Shown here in pieces: positions 31,057 through 40,332 of a stretch of 42,579 nucleotides of DNA. Source of the stretch: Nonomuraea terrae (GTDB lineage: Bacteria; Actinomycetota; Actinomycetes; Streptosporangiales; Streptosporangiaceae). Below the pieces are notes generated by a model. It did no database searches, had not been told where the DNA came from, and saw only the letters and a list, made by a program, of their open reading frames with translations. The position numbers were made by a program, and so were the translations under genes. The stretch lies in NCBI RefSeq assembly GCF_004348995.1, contig NZ_SMKQ01000059.1:1-42579 (forward strand), written 5' to 3'. Every line of letters starts with the position of its first letter. The first letter of the stretch is position 1.

Positions 31057-31917
31057 TCAGCTCAGCATGCTGAGAATCGCTGGGACGCGGACCAGGACGA
31101 GCACCACCAGAAGGGCCAGCGCTCCAGCGATCGCCAGCGTCTGCCACAGGGCCCTGTTGGCCTTGGGCGCGTAGGCGAGCGCTGCGGCGAGCCCGGCTCC
31201 GACGACCAGGCCGCCGATGTGGCCGGTCCAGCTGATGCCCGGCACGAGGAAGGTGATCACCAGGTTGATCACGATGAGCACGGCGATGCCGCGTACGTCG
31301 AGGTTGAGTCGTCGGCCGACCACGAAGATCGCGCCGAACAGGCCGAAGATGGCGCCGGACGCGCCCACCGAGGGCTGGGTGATCGGATCGAGCCAGAGGC
31401 CGAGCACCGAGCCGCCGAGCGCGCTGATCAGGTAGAGGGCCACGTAGCGGACGTGGCCGAAGGCACGTTCGAGGTAGGGGCCGACGACGTAGAGGGCCCA
31501 GGAGTTGAACAGGATGTGGAAGACCCCGCCGTGCACGAACGCGGCGGAGATCAGCCGGTAGTACTGGTCGAGCGCGGCCACGCCGGCCGGCCACATCGCG
31601 AGCTCGGCGCTGACCCGGTCGCCCGTCAGGTATTGCGCGCCGAAGACCAGCACGTTGATGACCAGGATGGCGTACGTCACGTAGGGCGTGCGGACGACAT
31701 TGCCGCCGAAGGTGGACCTGGCCTGGCGCAGGCCGCGGTTGCCCTCGGCCACGCACTCGGGGCACTGGAAGCCGACCGCGGCGTCGCGCATGCAGTCGGG
31801 GCAGATGGGCCGCTCGCACCGCTGGCAGCGGACCCAGGTCTCCCTGTCGGGGTGGCGGAAGCAGGTCGGCGTCGCCTCAGCGGGCTGTGGGGGCGGGCTC
31901 GGCGGCTGGCTGGTCAT
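31057..31917 (-). CDS. Rhomboid intramembrane serine protease with N-terminal zinc ribbon
   Basis: 286 residues. The cytosolic N-terminus (about 18-57) holds a zinc-binding module CF-HP-C-x2-C-x4-C-x2-C-x9-C-x2-C. The rhomboid domain follows with about seven membrane segments. The active-site serine is Ser187 in GASGAIFGLFG and the histidine is His233 in WTGHIGG; the oxyanion-side HGGVFHILFNSW is present. It cleaves membrane helices, substrates unknown. Location between crgA and ppiA is conserved in Streptomyces. Confidence 0.95.
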   Translation of the reverse strand: MTSQPPSPPPQPAEATPTCFRHPDRETWVRCQRCERPICPDCMRDAAVGFQCPECVAEGNRGLRQARSTFGGNVVRTPYVTYAILVINVLVFGAQYLTGDRVSAELAMWPAGVAALDQYYRLISAAFVHGGVFHILFNSWALYVVGPYLERAFGHVRYVALYLISALGGSVLGLWLDPITQPSVGASGAIFGLFGAIFVVGRRLNLDVRGIAVLIVINLVITFLVPGISWTGHIGGLVVGAGLAAALAYAPKANRALWQTLAIAGALALLVVLVLVRVPAILSMLS

Positions 31918-31964
31918 GACCGAAGCCTATGGCGTACGGGGGCGTGCTGCGTGTTCCGCGCGCG

Positions 31965-32005
31965 CCGGCCCGCCACGCCCCTGGCGCAGGGGCGCGGCGG
32001 GCCGG
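31965..32005 (-). terminator. Terminator after ppiA
   Basis: CCGGCCCGCC (31965-31974) and CGCCCCT (31976-31982) pair with AGGGGCG (31988-31994) and GGCGGGCCGG (31996-32005): 17 bp with one A-C mismatch and a 5-base loop. It begins 11 bases past the ppiA stop. Confidence 0.85.
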
Positions 32006-32015
32006 AAGGGGCGTG

Positions 32016-32552
32016 TCAGCCCTGGACGCGGTCGATGGTGACCGACTCGATGACGACGTCCTCCATCGGGCGGTCGCGGCCGTCGGTGCGCGTCTTCGCG
32101 ATCGTGTCGACGACGTCCTGGCCCTCGACCACCTCACCGAAGATGGTGTGCTTGCCGTTGAGGTGGGGCGTGGGCGTGACCGTGATGAAGAACTGCGAGC
32201 CGTTGGTGCCCTTGCCGAAGCGGATGCCGGCGTTGGCCATGGCCAGCAGGTAGGGCCGGTTGAACCAGAGCTCGGGGTGAATCTCGTCGTCGAACTCGTA
32301 CCCCGGGCCGCCGATGCCCTGGCCGAGCGGGTCACCGCCCTGGATCATGAAGCCGGGGATGACGCGGTGGAAGATCGTCCCGTCGTAGTAGCGGCCCGAG
32401 CTCTTCTCGCCGGTGCCCGGGTGCGTCCACTCGCGCGTGCCCTCCGCCAGTTCGACGAAGTTGCGCACGGTCTTCGGCGCCTTGGTGGGAAAGAGCTCGA
32501 CCTTGATCGTGCCGTGATTGGTCTGCAGGTTTGCGATCAGCTTCTCAGCCAC
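32016..32552 (-). CDS. ppiA: PpiA: cyclophilin-type peptidyl-prolyl cis-trans isomerase
   Basis: 178 residues from GTG 32552. A cyclophilin domain covers the protein: FHRVIPGFMIQGGDP (catalytic Arg in FHRVI), NGSQFFITVTPTPHLNGKHTIFGEVVEGQDVV. There is no signal peptide, so it is cytosolic. It speeds proline isomerisation in folding. The gene sits in the same place as Rv0009 in Mycobacterium tuberculosis. Confidence 0.95.
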   Translation of the reverse strand: MAEKLIANLQTNHGTIKVELFPTKAPKTVRNFVELAEGTREWTHPGTGEKSSGRYYDGTIFHRVIPGFMIQGGDPLGQGIGGPGYEFDDEIHPELWFNRPYLLAMANAGIRFGKGTNGSQFFITVTPTPHLNGKHTIFGEVVEGQDVVDTIAKTRTDGRDRPMEDVVIESVTIDRVQG

Positions 32553-32709
32553 GAGACAGCTGCCCCCCTCTATATACAGGGTTGAAATATGGTGTTTTGA
32601 GGACTATGGCGCTCTGGCCTACCCGGCCATCCTCCCATGAGTCGCCATGATTGAGCCGCCTTGTCCAGGGAAGGTCAGGCTCGGGGCCCCAACGACAGGG
32701 GAGGTTGTC

Positions 32710-33210
32710 GTGTCCCTGACACAAAGAAGAGGCCGCGTGGTCATCGAGGTTCCGGCCACGTGGATGGGTCGCATGAAGACCCGGGCCGTCCAGACCGGCC
32801 ATCGAATGGCGCCCATGGCGGACCAGGCCAGAACGGCCGCCGCCCAGCGCTTGGAAGAGGCCCGCTACTGGGCCGCGCCGCGGCTGGAGTCCGCGGCTTA
32901 CGGGTTCGAGCACGAGGTCGCGCCGAAGGTCAGCACGATGCTGACGGACGCGGCCAGGAGGATCGATCCCACCCCCGCACGGTCACGGCGATGGCCGATG
33001 TTCGCTCTGCTGACCGGCCTCGCGGTCGGGACGATGGGCTACATGTTCTACCGCCGTAATGCCCAGCAGTGGACCGAGCACATGAAGGACTCCGCCTCTG
33101 ATGCGTCGCGCTGGGTCAATGAGAAGACCGGCCAGACAACGGAGTCCACGGACCGGATGGCGACCAACGTGTCACCCAAGGCGGATGAGGCATCTCGCAA
33201 GATGTCGTGA
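32710..33210 (+). CDS. DUF5324/YtxH-like membrane protein
   Basis: 166 residues from GTG 32710, supported by GGGGAGG just upstream. Amphipathic helices rich in Ala, Arg and Glu (AAQRLEEARYWAAPRLESAAYGFEHEVAPKV) precede one membrane helix (about 94-113, ending GYMFYRRN), then a hydrophilic Ser/Thr/Lys tail. From memory this matches the DUF5324 family found beside ppiA in Streptomyces; function unknown. Divergent from ppiA and followed by its own terminator. Confidence 0.75.
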   Translation: MSLTQRRGRVVIEVPATWMGRMKTRAVQTGHRMAPMADQARTAAAQRLEEARYWAAPRLESAAYGFEHEVAPKVSTMLTDAARRIDPTPARSRRWPMFALLTGLAVGTMGYMFYRRNAQQWTEHMKDSASDASRWVNEKTGQTTESTDRMATNVSPKADEASRKMS

Positions 33211-33220
33211 TTTCGCCTGG

Positions 33221-33254
33221 GAAGCGCGCCCCCGACGGACCGGGGGCGCGCTTC
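33221..33254. terminator. Bidirectional terminator
   Basis: GAAGCGCGCCCCC (33221-33233) pairs perfectly with GGGGGCGCGCTTC (33242-33254) over an 8-base loop, between the convergent DUF5324-like and SRPBCC genes. Confidence 0.88.
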
Positions 33255-33261
33255 GTTGTCC

Positions 33262-33582
33262 TCAGGCGCGTATGTCCCTCTCGATGCGGGTCAGTCCCTC
33301 CTCGAACGCCGCGCGCGTACGGTCGGCGAAGCCGATGAAGAAGCGGTTGGCGAGCGGGACGCCCCAGCGCATCCACCGGGCCACGTCGTAGACGCGGTGC
33401 ACCACGCGCGTGCCCTCGGGGTCGGGCTCTACCGACCATTCGCCCCGGTACCACCAGCCGCCCTGGTAGGCGATGGTGTGGTCGCCGGCGACCGTCCAGC
33501 CCGGATTGCCGTTCACCAGGGCGCGCCAGACCTGCTCGACGGGCGCCGCGACGACCCCCGTGACCTCCGTGATCAGTTTCAT
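33262..33582 (-). CDS. SRPBCC (START/polyketide-cyclase fold) small protein
   Basis: 106 residues. The opening MKLITEVTGVVAAPVEQVWRALVN is the typical first strand and helices of the SRPBCC fold, which has a hydrophobic ligand cavity; it ends with the long C-terminal helix (RTRAAFEEGLTRIERDI). At 106 residues it is shorter than most (about 140), with few strands between. The start overlaps the stop of the SnoaL-like gene (ATGA, 33579-33582). Ligand unknown. Confidence 0.85.
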   Translation of the reverse strand: MKLITEVTGVVAAPVEQVWRALVNGNPGWTVAGDHTIAYQGGWWYRGEWSVEPDPEGTRVVHRVYDVARWMRWGVPLANRFFIGFADRTRAAFEEGLTRIERDIRA

Positions 33583-33956
33583 GGCCGGCTCACCCGGGTG
33601 TTCTGGAACGAGGCGAAGCGCCAGCCGTCCGGGGCGCGTACGGCGGTGAGGGTGATCACGGAGTCGCGGCTCGGGTCGGGGACGCCGTCCACGGAGGAGC
33701 CGCCGCGGGTGACCACCAGGGCGACGTCGGCCGCCAGCGGCCTGATCCGCGGCTGCGCGCCGCCCTCCGCCAGCTTGATCGGTGTCCTGAACAGCTGACG
33801 GTGGGCGTCCTCGATGGCCTGCCTGCCCTTCAGGTGCAGGCCGAAGAACGTGATGTAGTCGGCGTCCTCGGTGAACAGCCCGGCGTAACCGGCGGCGTCG
33901 CCGGCGTTCCAGGTCTCCGTCATCCGCTCCAGCAGGCGGACGATCTCAGCGGACAT
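33579..33956 (-). CDS. SgcJ/EcaC-type SnoaL-like (NTF2-fold) protein
   Basis: 125 residues forming one NTF2-like domain: IVRLLERMTETWNAGDAAGYAGLFTEDADYITFFGLHLKGRQAI is characteristic of the SgcJ/EcaC group. The fold holds small hydrophobic ligands; some members are enzymes of antibiotic or steroid metabolism, many are uncharacterised. ATG 33956 has GAAAGGA upstream. It forms a two-gene operon with the SRPBCC gene, downstream of a PadR regulator on the same strand but separated from it by a hairpin. Confidence 0.87.
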   Translation of the reverse strand: MSAEIVRLLERMTETWNAGDAAGYAGLFTEDADYITFFGLHLKGRQAIEDAHRQLFRTPIKLAEGGAQPRIRPLAADVALVVTRGGSSVDGVPDPSRDSVITLTAVRAPDGWRFASFQNTRVSRP

Positions 33957-34031
33957 GCGCAGCGTTCCTTTCGTCGCGGCGCCTATCCTGTGAAGGCGAG
34001 TTCGGGCAGGGCAGGCGCCTTGTTCGATTGC

Positions 34032-34063
34032 GGCCGCCGGGGTGTTGGCGCACCCCGGCGGCC
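34032..34063 (-). terminator. Terminator after the PadR gene
   Basis: GGCCGCCGGGGTG (34032-34044) pairs perfectly with CACCCCGGCGGCC (34051-34063) over a 6-base loop, two bases past the PadR stop. Confidence 0.85.
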
Positions 34064-34065
34064 TT

Positions 34066-34638
34066 TCACATCTCGACCGTGACCTCCCAGTCGAGCTCTC
34101 CCTTGTCGAGGCGGTCGAGCACCCCTCTGATCCAGTCGAGCTCGGCCGTGCAGAGCGCCCGTTCGGCCTCGACCTCCAGCGTGAGGATCGCCGGCAGGCC
34201 CTCGTCGGCGAGGGCGCGCATGTGGGCCTCCATCCCGGCCACGAGCCCTTCGATCGTGGCCGCGCGGGCGCGCAGGGCGCGCTGCGCCTCGGGCAGCGGC
34301 AGGCAGCCGATGAGCGAGACCGCCGCCACGAACACGCGCCGGTCGGGGTCCGGGTTCTCCAGCAGCTGCCGCAGCCGGGCGCGCAGTTCCGCGCGGCCCT
34401 CGTCGGTGATCTCGTAGACCGTGCGCTCGGGCCTGCGGCCCTCGCGGCCGGTGCCGGCGGGGGCGATCAGCTCGTCCCCAGCCAGGCGTTCGACCGCGTG
34501 GTAGAGGCTGCGCGGCAGGCCGGTGATGTAGTCCTTGTGCGTGTCGAGGATGAAACGGTGCAGCTCGTAGGGGTGGCTGGCGCGGACGCTGAGCAGGGCC
34601 AGCACGGTCAGGCCGACCAGGTCGTGGCGTCTCGCCAT
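34066..34638 (-). CDS. PadR-family transcriptional regulator
   Basis: 190 residues. The N-terminal winged helix has LVGLTVLALLSVRASHPYELHRFI and LPRSLYHAVERLAGDELIAPAG, then the wing RPERTVYEITDEGRAELRARL. The C-terminal part (about 95-190) is a long helical dimerisation and ligand domain of the PadR-s2 kind. ATG 34638 is preceded by AAGGAGG at four bases. A near-perfect palindrome in its promoter points to autorepression. The targets may include the SnoaL/SRPBCC pair downstream. Confidence 0.92.
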   Translation of the reverse strand: MARRHDLVGLTVLALLSVRASHPYELHRFILDTHKDYITGLPRSLYHAVERLAGDELIAPAGTGREGRRPERTVYEITDEGRAELRARLRQLLENPDPDRRVFVAAVSLIGCLPLPEAQRALRARAATIEGLVAGMEAHMRALADEGLPAILTLEVEAERALCTAELDWIRGVLDRLDKGELDWEVTVEM

Positions 34639-34650
34639 AGCGCCTCCTTC

Positions 34651-34671
34651 TATATTGCAAAACGCACTATA
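34651..34671. promoter_or_regulatory. PadR operator overlapping the padR promoter
   Basis: TATATTGC (34651-34658) and GCACTATA (34664-34671) form an inverted repeat with one mismatch and a 5-base spacer, 13 bases upstream of the PadR start and beside its ribosome site. AT-rich palindromes of this size are typical PadR targets. Confidence 0.65.
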
Positions 34672-34708
34672 TGAGGATGCGCCGCCCCTGTCGAGGGTTC
34701 GGTGGTGG

Positions 34709-35506
34709 TCAGGCGTCGAGCTGGCGGAAGGCCCGGACGATGGCCTGCTGGGAGATGTCCTCCGCGTACGGGAACCGGCCGATCAGGTCGCGCAGGCCCT
34801 CGACGTGGGCGCGTTTGGCCAGGTCGGCGACCAGGGCCAGCTCGTCGTGCTGCGCCCACGCGTACGCCCGGTCCACGACCGCGCCGTGGCCCGGCACGAT
34901 CACGTCCTCGGGCATCTCGGCCAGCATCGCCGCGAGGGTGGCCGGCCAGTCCAGCGGGTAGGAGTCGGCGAACGCCGGCGGCGCCCCCTCCTCCACCAGG
35001 TCACCGGCGAACACCACGCCCGCGTCCGGCACGTGCACGACCACGTCGTTGCTGCTGTGCCCGAGCCCGAAGTGACGCAGGTGGACCATCCGGCCGCCGA
35101 TGTCGAGGCTCGCCGTGACCGCGAACGTCTGGTCGGGCGGCACGATGGTGACCTCTTCCAGCTCCTCACGCCGCTCGGGGCGGTATTCGATCATGTTGGC
35201 GCGCTGCTGCTCGCCGTGCGACTCCAGCTCCTCGGCGCACCGGACGTGGCCCCAGATCTCGGCGGGGCGGAAGAGCGCGTTGCCGAAGCAGTGGTCGAAG
35301 TGGGCGTGGCTGTTGACGACCGTCCATGGGCCGGGGGTGATGGTCCTGACCGCCTCGATGAGGTCGGCCGCCTCCCGGTGCGAGCTGCGGGTGTCGATCA
35401 CCAGGCAGTGTCCGTCGTCGCCGACGACCAGCCCCGTGTTCATGTCGAACGACCGGTGCCGTCGGACGTAGACCCGGTCGCCGACCTCGTGCCACGTGTC
35501 GTACAT
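34709..35506 (-). CDS. Metallo-beta-lactamase-fold hydrolase
   Basis: 265 residues from ATG 35506. The metal site is complete: NSHAHFDH (His67, His69, Asp71, His72), LGHSSNDVVV, FAGDLVEEG and IVPGHGAVV. Such proteins hydrolyse thioesters, lactones or other esters with two zinc or iron ions. There is no signal peptide. There is no ribosome site, and an A/T-rich -10-like TAAAAGTAT lies about 15 bases upstream, so the mRNA may be leaderless or short-leadered. The 30-bp gap to the divergent VOC gene must hold both promoters. Confidence 0.9.
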   Translation of the reverse strand: MYDTWHEVGDRVYVRRHRSFDMNTGLVVGDDGHCLVIDTRSSHREAADLIEAVRTITPGPWTVVNSHAHFDHCFGNALFRPAEIWGHVRCAEELESHGEQQRANMIEYRPERREELEEVTIVPPDQTFAVTASLDIGGRMVHLRHFGLGHSSNDVVVHVPDAGVVFAGDLVEEGAPPAFADSYPLDWPATLAAMLAEMPEDVIVPGHGAVVDRAYAWAQHDELALVADLAKRAHVEGLRDLIGRFPYAEDISQQAIVRAFRQLDA

Positions 35507-35536
35507 GCTAACGAACCATACTTTTAGGATCGGTCT

Positions 35537-35968
35537 ATGGCATATGACTTCCAGGTCGTCATCGACACCGGTGACCCTCATCCGCTGGCCGACTGGTGGG
35601 CCGACGCGCTCGGCTGGCGTGTGGAGCCACAGGATGAGGCGCTCATCCGGGAGATGATCGAGAAGGGTTACGCCGGTGACGACGACACGACCGTGCACAA
35701 CGGCGCGCTGGTGTGGAAGTCGGGCGCGGCCATCCGGCACCCCGACGGCCTCGAACGCGCTCCGCGCGTGCTGTTCCAACTCGTGCCCGAGCCCAAGCAG
35801 GTCAAGAACCGCGTACACCTCGACATCCGGGTCGGCGCGGGCAAGATCGACGACGAGGTCGCGCGGCTGACCGCCAAGGGCGCGAAGGAGCTGCACCGCG
35901 GTCGCCAGGGGCCCAACTGGTGGGTCACCCTCGCCGACCCCGAGGGCAACGAGTTCTGCCTGTCCTGA
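35537..35968 (+). CDS. VOC (glyoxalase/dioxygenase superfamily) protein
   Basis: 143 residues. Two babbab modules are recognisable: FQVVIDTGDPHPLADWWADALGW at the start, and RVHLDIRVGAGKIDDEVARLTAKGA then WWVTLADPEGNEFCLS at the end. This matches the glyoxalase-like domain common in actinomycetes. Candidate metal ligands (His97 in VHLDI, Glu139 in GNEF) are present. Substrate unknown. TAGGAT lies 9 bases before the ATG, so the transcript may be nearly leaderless. Its stop abuts the stop of the convergent regulator. Confidence 0.88.
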   Translation: MAYDFQVVIDTGDPHPLADWWADALGWRVEPQDEALIREMIEKGYAGDDDTTVHNGALVWKSGAAIRHPDGLERAPRVLFQLVPEPKQVKNRVHLDIRVGAGKIDDEVARLTAKGAKELHRGRQGPNWWVTLADPEGNEFCLS

Positions 35969-36610
35969 TCAGCCCCGCAGGTACGCCAGCACCGCCAGCA
36001 CCCTGCGATGCCCGTCGGCCGCGGGCGGCAGATCGAGCTTCGTGAAGATGTTGGCGATGTGCTTGGCCACGGCCGCGTCGGTGACGTAGAGCTCCTTGGC
36101 GATCGAGGCGTTCGACCGGCCCTCGGCGATCAGGCCGAGCACCTCCTGCTCGCGCGGGGTGAGCCGGGCCAGCGGGTCGCGCCGGCGGCGCAGGAGCTGC
36201 CGCACCACCTCGGGGTCGACGACCGTGCCGCCGGCGGCCACGCGGTCGAGGGCCTCGACGAACTCGCGTACGTCGCCGATGCGGTCTTTCAGCAGGTAGC
36301 CGATGCCCGCGCCGGCGCCCGACCCCAGCAGCTCGGCGGCGTACGTCTGCTCGACGTACTGGCTGAGGACGAGCACCGCCAGGTCGGGGTGGCGTTCGCG
36401 CAGCTCCAGGGCCGCCCGAAGCCCTTCGTCGGTGAAGCCGGGCGGCATGCGCACGTCGGTCACCACGGCGTCCGGCCGGTGCTCGGCGACGGCCTCGACC
36501 AGGGCGGGCGCGTCGCCGACCGAGGCCACGACGGTGTGGCCGAAGCGCTCCAGCAGCCCGACGAGGCCCTCCCGGAGCAGGACGGCGTCCTCGGCGATCA
36601 CCACGCGCAC
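35969..36610 (-). CDS. NarL/LuxR-family response regulator
   Basis: 213 residues. The receiver domain has Glu7/Asp8 and phospho-acceptor Asp52 in VVTDVRMPP, and GYLLKDRI holds the conserved Lys. The C-terminal LuxR helix-turn-helix is LTPREQEVLGLIAEGRSNASIAKELYVTDAAVAKHIANIFTKL. It follows the kinase gene by 16 bases on the same strand. Likely targets are not evident. Confidence 0.93.
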   Translation of the reverse strand: MRVVIAEDAVLLREGLVGLLERFGHTVVASVGDAPALVEAVAEHRPDAVVTDVRMPPGFTDEGLRAALELRERHPDLAVLVLSQYVEQTYAAELLGSGAGAGIGYLLKDRIGDVREFVEALDRVAAGGTVVDPEVVRQLLRRRRDPLARLTPREQEVLGLIAEGRSNASIAKELYVTDAAVAKHIANIFTKLDLPPAADGHRRVLAVLAYLRG

Positions 36611-36626
36611 GGGCTCTCCTCCTTCG

Positions 36627-37793
36627 TCACGGGCACGGGATCTCCATCCGGACGCGGGTCGGCCCGCCCGCCGGGCTCGACAGGGACAGTCTTCCGTCCA
36701 CCACGGCCAGCCGGTCGGCCAGCCCGGTCAGCCCCGTTCCCTTGCCCGGATCGGCGCCGCCGACGCCGTCGTCGCGTACCTCGACGACCAGCGTGCCGCG
36801 CTCGGCGCGGCCGGTGACGGCGGCGCGGGTCGCCCGGCTGTGCTTGGCGACGTTCGCGAGGGCCTCGCTGACGACGTAGTACGCGGTCACCTCGACCGGG
36901 GCGGGCAACCGGCCGGGCAGCTCGACGTCCACGTCCACGGGGACGGGCGAGCGTCCGGCCACGTCGTGGACCGCGGCGGCCAGGCCCCGGTCGGTGAGCA
37001 CCTGGGAGTGCACGCCCCTGATGAGCTCGCGCAGCTCGGCCAGCGCCTGCTTGGCCTCGTCGTGCGCCCGCCCGACCAGCCGTCCCACGGGCGTGTCGTC
37101 CGGCAGGTCCAGCCGGGCCATGCCGAGCGACATCGACAGCGAGACCAGCCGCTGCTGGGCGCCGTCGTGCAGGTCACGCTCGATCCTGCGGCGTTCCATC
37201 TCGAACGCGTCCACCAGCCGCGCCCGCGAGCGCAGCACCTCGGCCAGCTCGGAGCTCTGCGGCGCCAGCATCGCCCGCGCCATCGCCCCCCGCGCCCCGC
37301 CCCACGCGGTGATCGTGTACGCGGCCACCGGCAGCAGCAGCACGCCCGCGACGCAGGAAGCGACGCTGACGATCGCGACGATGTCGGTCTGCACGACCGG
37401 GGTGAGGATCAGCAGGAGCGGCCCGATGACCGTGAACGCCAGCATGATCAGGTCGATCCACCACATGGCGAGCACGGTCATGACCGCCAGCCCGGCCTCG
37501 CGCCTGCGCCTGTCGGGCGCTTGCGGCACCGGCACGCCGTCCACCAGGCGCAGGCGCAGCCGTTCGAAGCGGGCGACGAGCGGGATCGACAGGGCCAGCA
37601 CCACGAGGCCGGCGAGCACGCCGAGCGGCAGGGCGACGAGCCCGGCGCGCACCGCGGCGGCGGCGGTCAGCACCGCGGCCACCCCGGGCACGACGCTGGC
37701 CAGCAGGTACGCCGCACTCCGCCAGGGCCACGCCGAACCGAGGAACGGTAGAGGGCGCCTGGTCAGGGCTTCCAACGCTGTCCTGTCGCGCAC
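36627..37793 (-). CDS. Sensor histidine kinase of the HisKA_3 (NarX/DesK-like) type
   Basis: 388 residues. Four to five membrane segments (about 26-50, 54-74, 102-128, 136-163) are followed by the HisKA_3 domain with His209 in RRRIERDLHDGAQQRL. The ATPase domain has ALANVAKHSRATRA (N-box), RDDGVGGAD (G1) and GTGLTGLADRLA (G2). External loops are short, so it probably senses within the membrane. It is coupled to the NarL-type regulator downstream. Pairs of this layout often control exporters or stress genes in actinomycetes. Confidence 0.93.
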   Translation of the reverse strand: MRDRTALEALTRRPLPFLGSAWPWRSAAYLLASVVPGVAAVLTAAAAVRAGLVALPLGVLAGLVVLALSIPLVARFERLRLRLVDGVPVPQAPDRRRREAGLAVMTVLAMWWIDLIMLAFTVIGPLLLILTPVVQTDIVAIVSVASCVAGVLLLPVAAYTITAWGGARGAMARAMLAPQSSELAEVLRSRARLVDAFEMERRRIERDLHDGAQQRLVSLSMSLGMARLDLPDDTPVGRLVGRAHDEAKQALAELRELIRGVHSQVLTDRGLAAAVHDVAGRSPVPVDVDVELPGRLPAPVEVTAYYVVSEALANVAKHSRATRAAVTGRAERGTLVVEVRDDGVGGADPGKGTGLTGLADRLAVVDGRLSLSSPAGGPTRVRMEIPCP

Positions 37794-37802
37794 GTTGCGA
37801 CG

Positions 37803-38069
37803 CTATCCGCCGGCGGTCGGGCCTGGCAGTAGTGCTAGGTGGAGGTTTCCCGGTAAGCCGCGCACCGGGGGCACGTCGTCGGATTCATCCCCGAGCGGTC
37901 GGTTCGTGCTGCTGGTCTCTCTTCTGTCGATGTGGCCCGCGCCGGCGGCCGGGTCGGCGACCTCCGCGAGCGGCCGGCCGAGTCGCGACTCGAAGCACTC
38001 GAACCCGGACTGCCGCGCCACCAGGGCCGCCACCTCGTGCAGCAGCCCTCCCCCGGCGCGCCTCCTCAC
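37803..38069 (-). CDS. Doubtful 88-codon open frame, possibly a decayed gene end
   Basis: The frame runs from GTG 38069 to a stop ten bases before the kinase start. The first half (GGGLLHEVAALVARQSGFECFESRLGRPLAEVADP) looks helical and uses G/C third positions. The second half uses TTA, CTA, GCA and CCA codons, unlike its neighbours. That break suggests either a remnant running into non-coding promoter DNA or a chance frame. No family recognised. Otherwise the 297-bp gap 37794-38090 holds only the hairpin after the monooxygenase gene. Confidence 0.25.
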   Translation of the reverse strand: MRRRAGGGLLHEVAALVARQSGFECFESRLGRPLAEVADPAAGAGHIDRRETSSTNRPLGDESDDVPPVRGLPGNLHLALLPGPTAGG

Positions 38070-38072
38070 CGT

Positions 38073-38090
38073 GGGTCCGGTACCGGACCC
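38073..38090 (-). terminator. 18-bp perfect palindrome after the monooxygenase gene
   Basis: GGGTCCGGTACCGGACCC is its own reverse complement and folds as a 7-bp stem with a GTAC loop. It directly follows the monooxygenase stop (38091-38093), so it probably acts as its terminator. Confidence 0.65.
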
Positions 38091-39899
<1,809 letters not shown>

Positions 39900-40003
39900 G
39901 CAATCCCTCCGAGCTCGGGGGCGGGCTGCTCGCGCAATTTCAGAATGTCATTCGGAATTCCCTTCGGACAAGCCTTCGGATTCTGTCGGTGGCGGTCGGC
40001 ATC

Positions 40004-40276
40004 ATGAGCGCCGTGCGCATCCACCTCGCCGGCCGCCGGCGCTCCGCGGCCTCGCTCGCCAGGGAGTTCCCCGGGGCGGTCGTCATCGACGTGACGTCGA
40101 GGGCGGAGCAGCCATGGGTGCGGCTGAGCCCGTTCTACCCCCACGGCGACATCCCGGTGCCGGGCGGCCCCGGCCTCACCGGGCAGTCGCTGGAGGGCAT
40201 CTGCCAGGCGCGACGTCGCCGACCTGACGACGCCGCTTTCGCACGCGGCTCTCGTCCGGCTTCACCTGCTGGGTGA
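40004..40276 (+). pseudogene. Truncated N-terminal fragment of a DUF6939-like gene
   Basis: 90 codons. MSAVRIHLAGRRRSAASLAREFPGAVVIDVTSRAEQPWVRLSPFYPHGDIPVPG reads like the start of the DUF6939 family (VIDVTS, PWVRxSPFYPHG are its recognisable blocks, from memory). After SLEGICQA the similarity stops and the frame becomes RRRRPDDAAFARGSR, ending early. In another frame 40209-40310 reads RDVADLTTPLSHAALVRLHLLGERYSHY, which looks coding and faintly resembles transposase C-termini. So the gene was probably cut by a deletion or insertion. Nothing else is seen in 39900-40003. Confidence 0.5.
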
Positions 40277-40332
40277 GCGATACAGCCACTATTGTGGTGG
40301 CCCGTCCTGAGATGTCACGAGGAAGCGGATTC

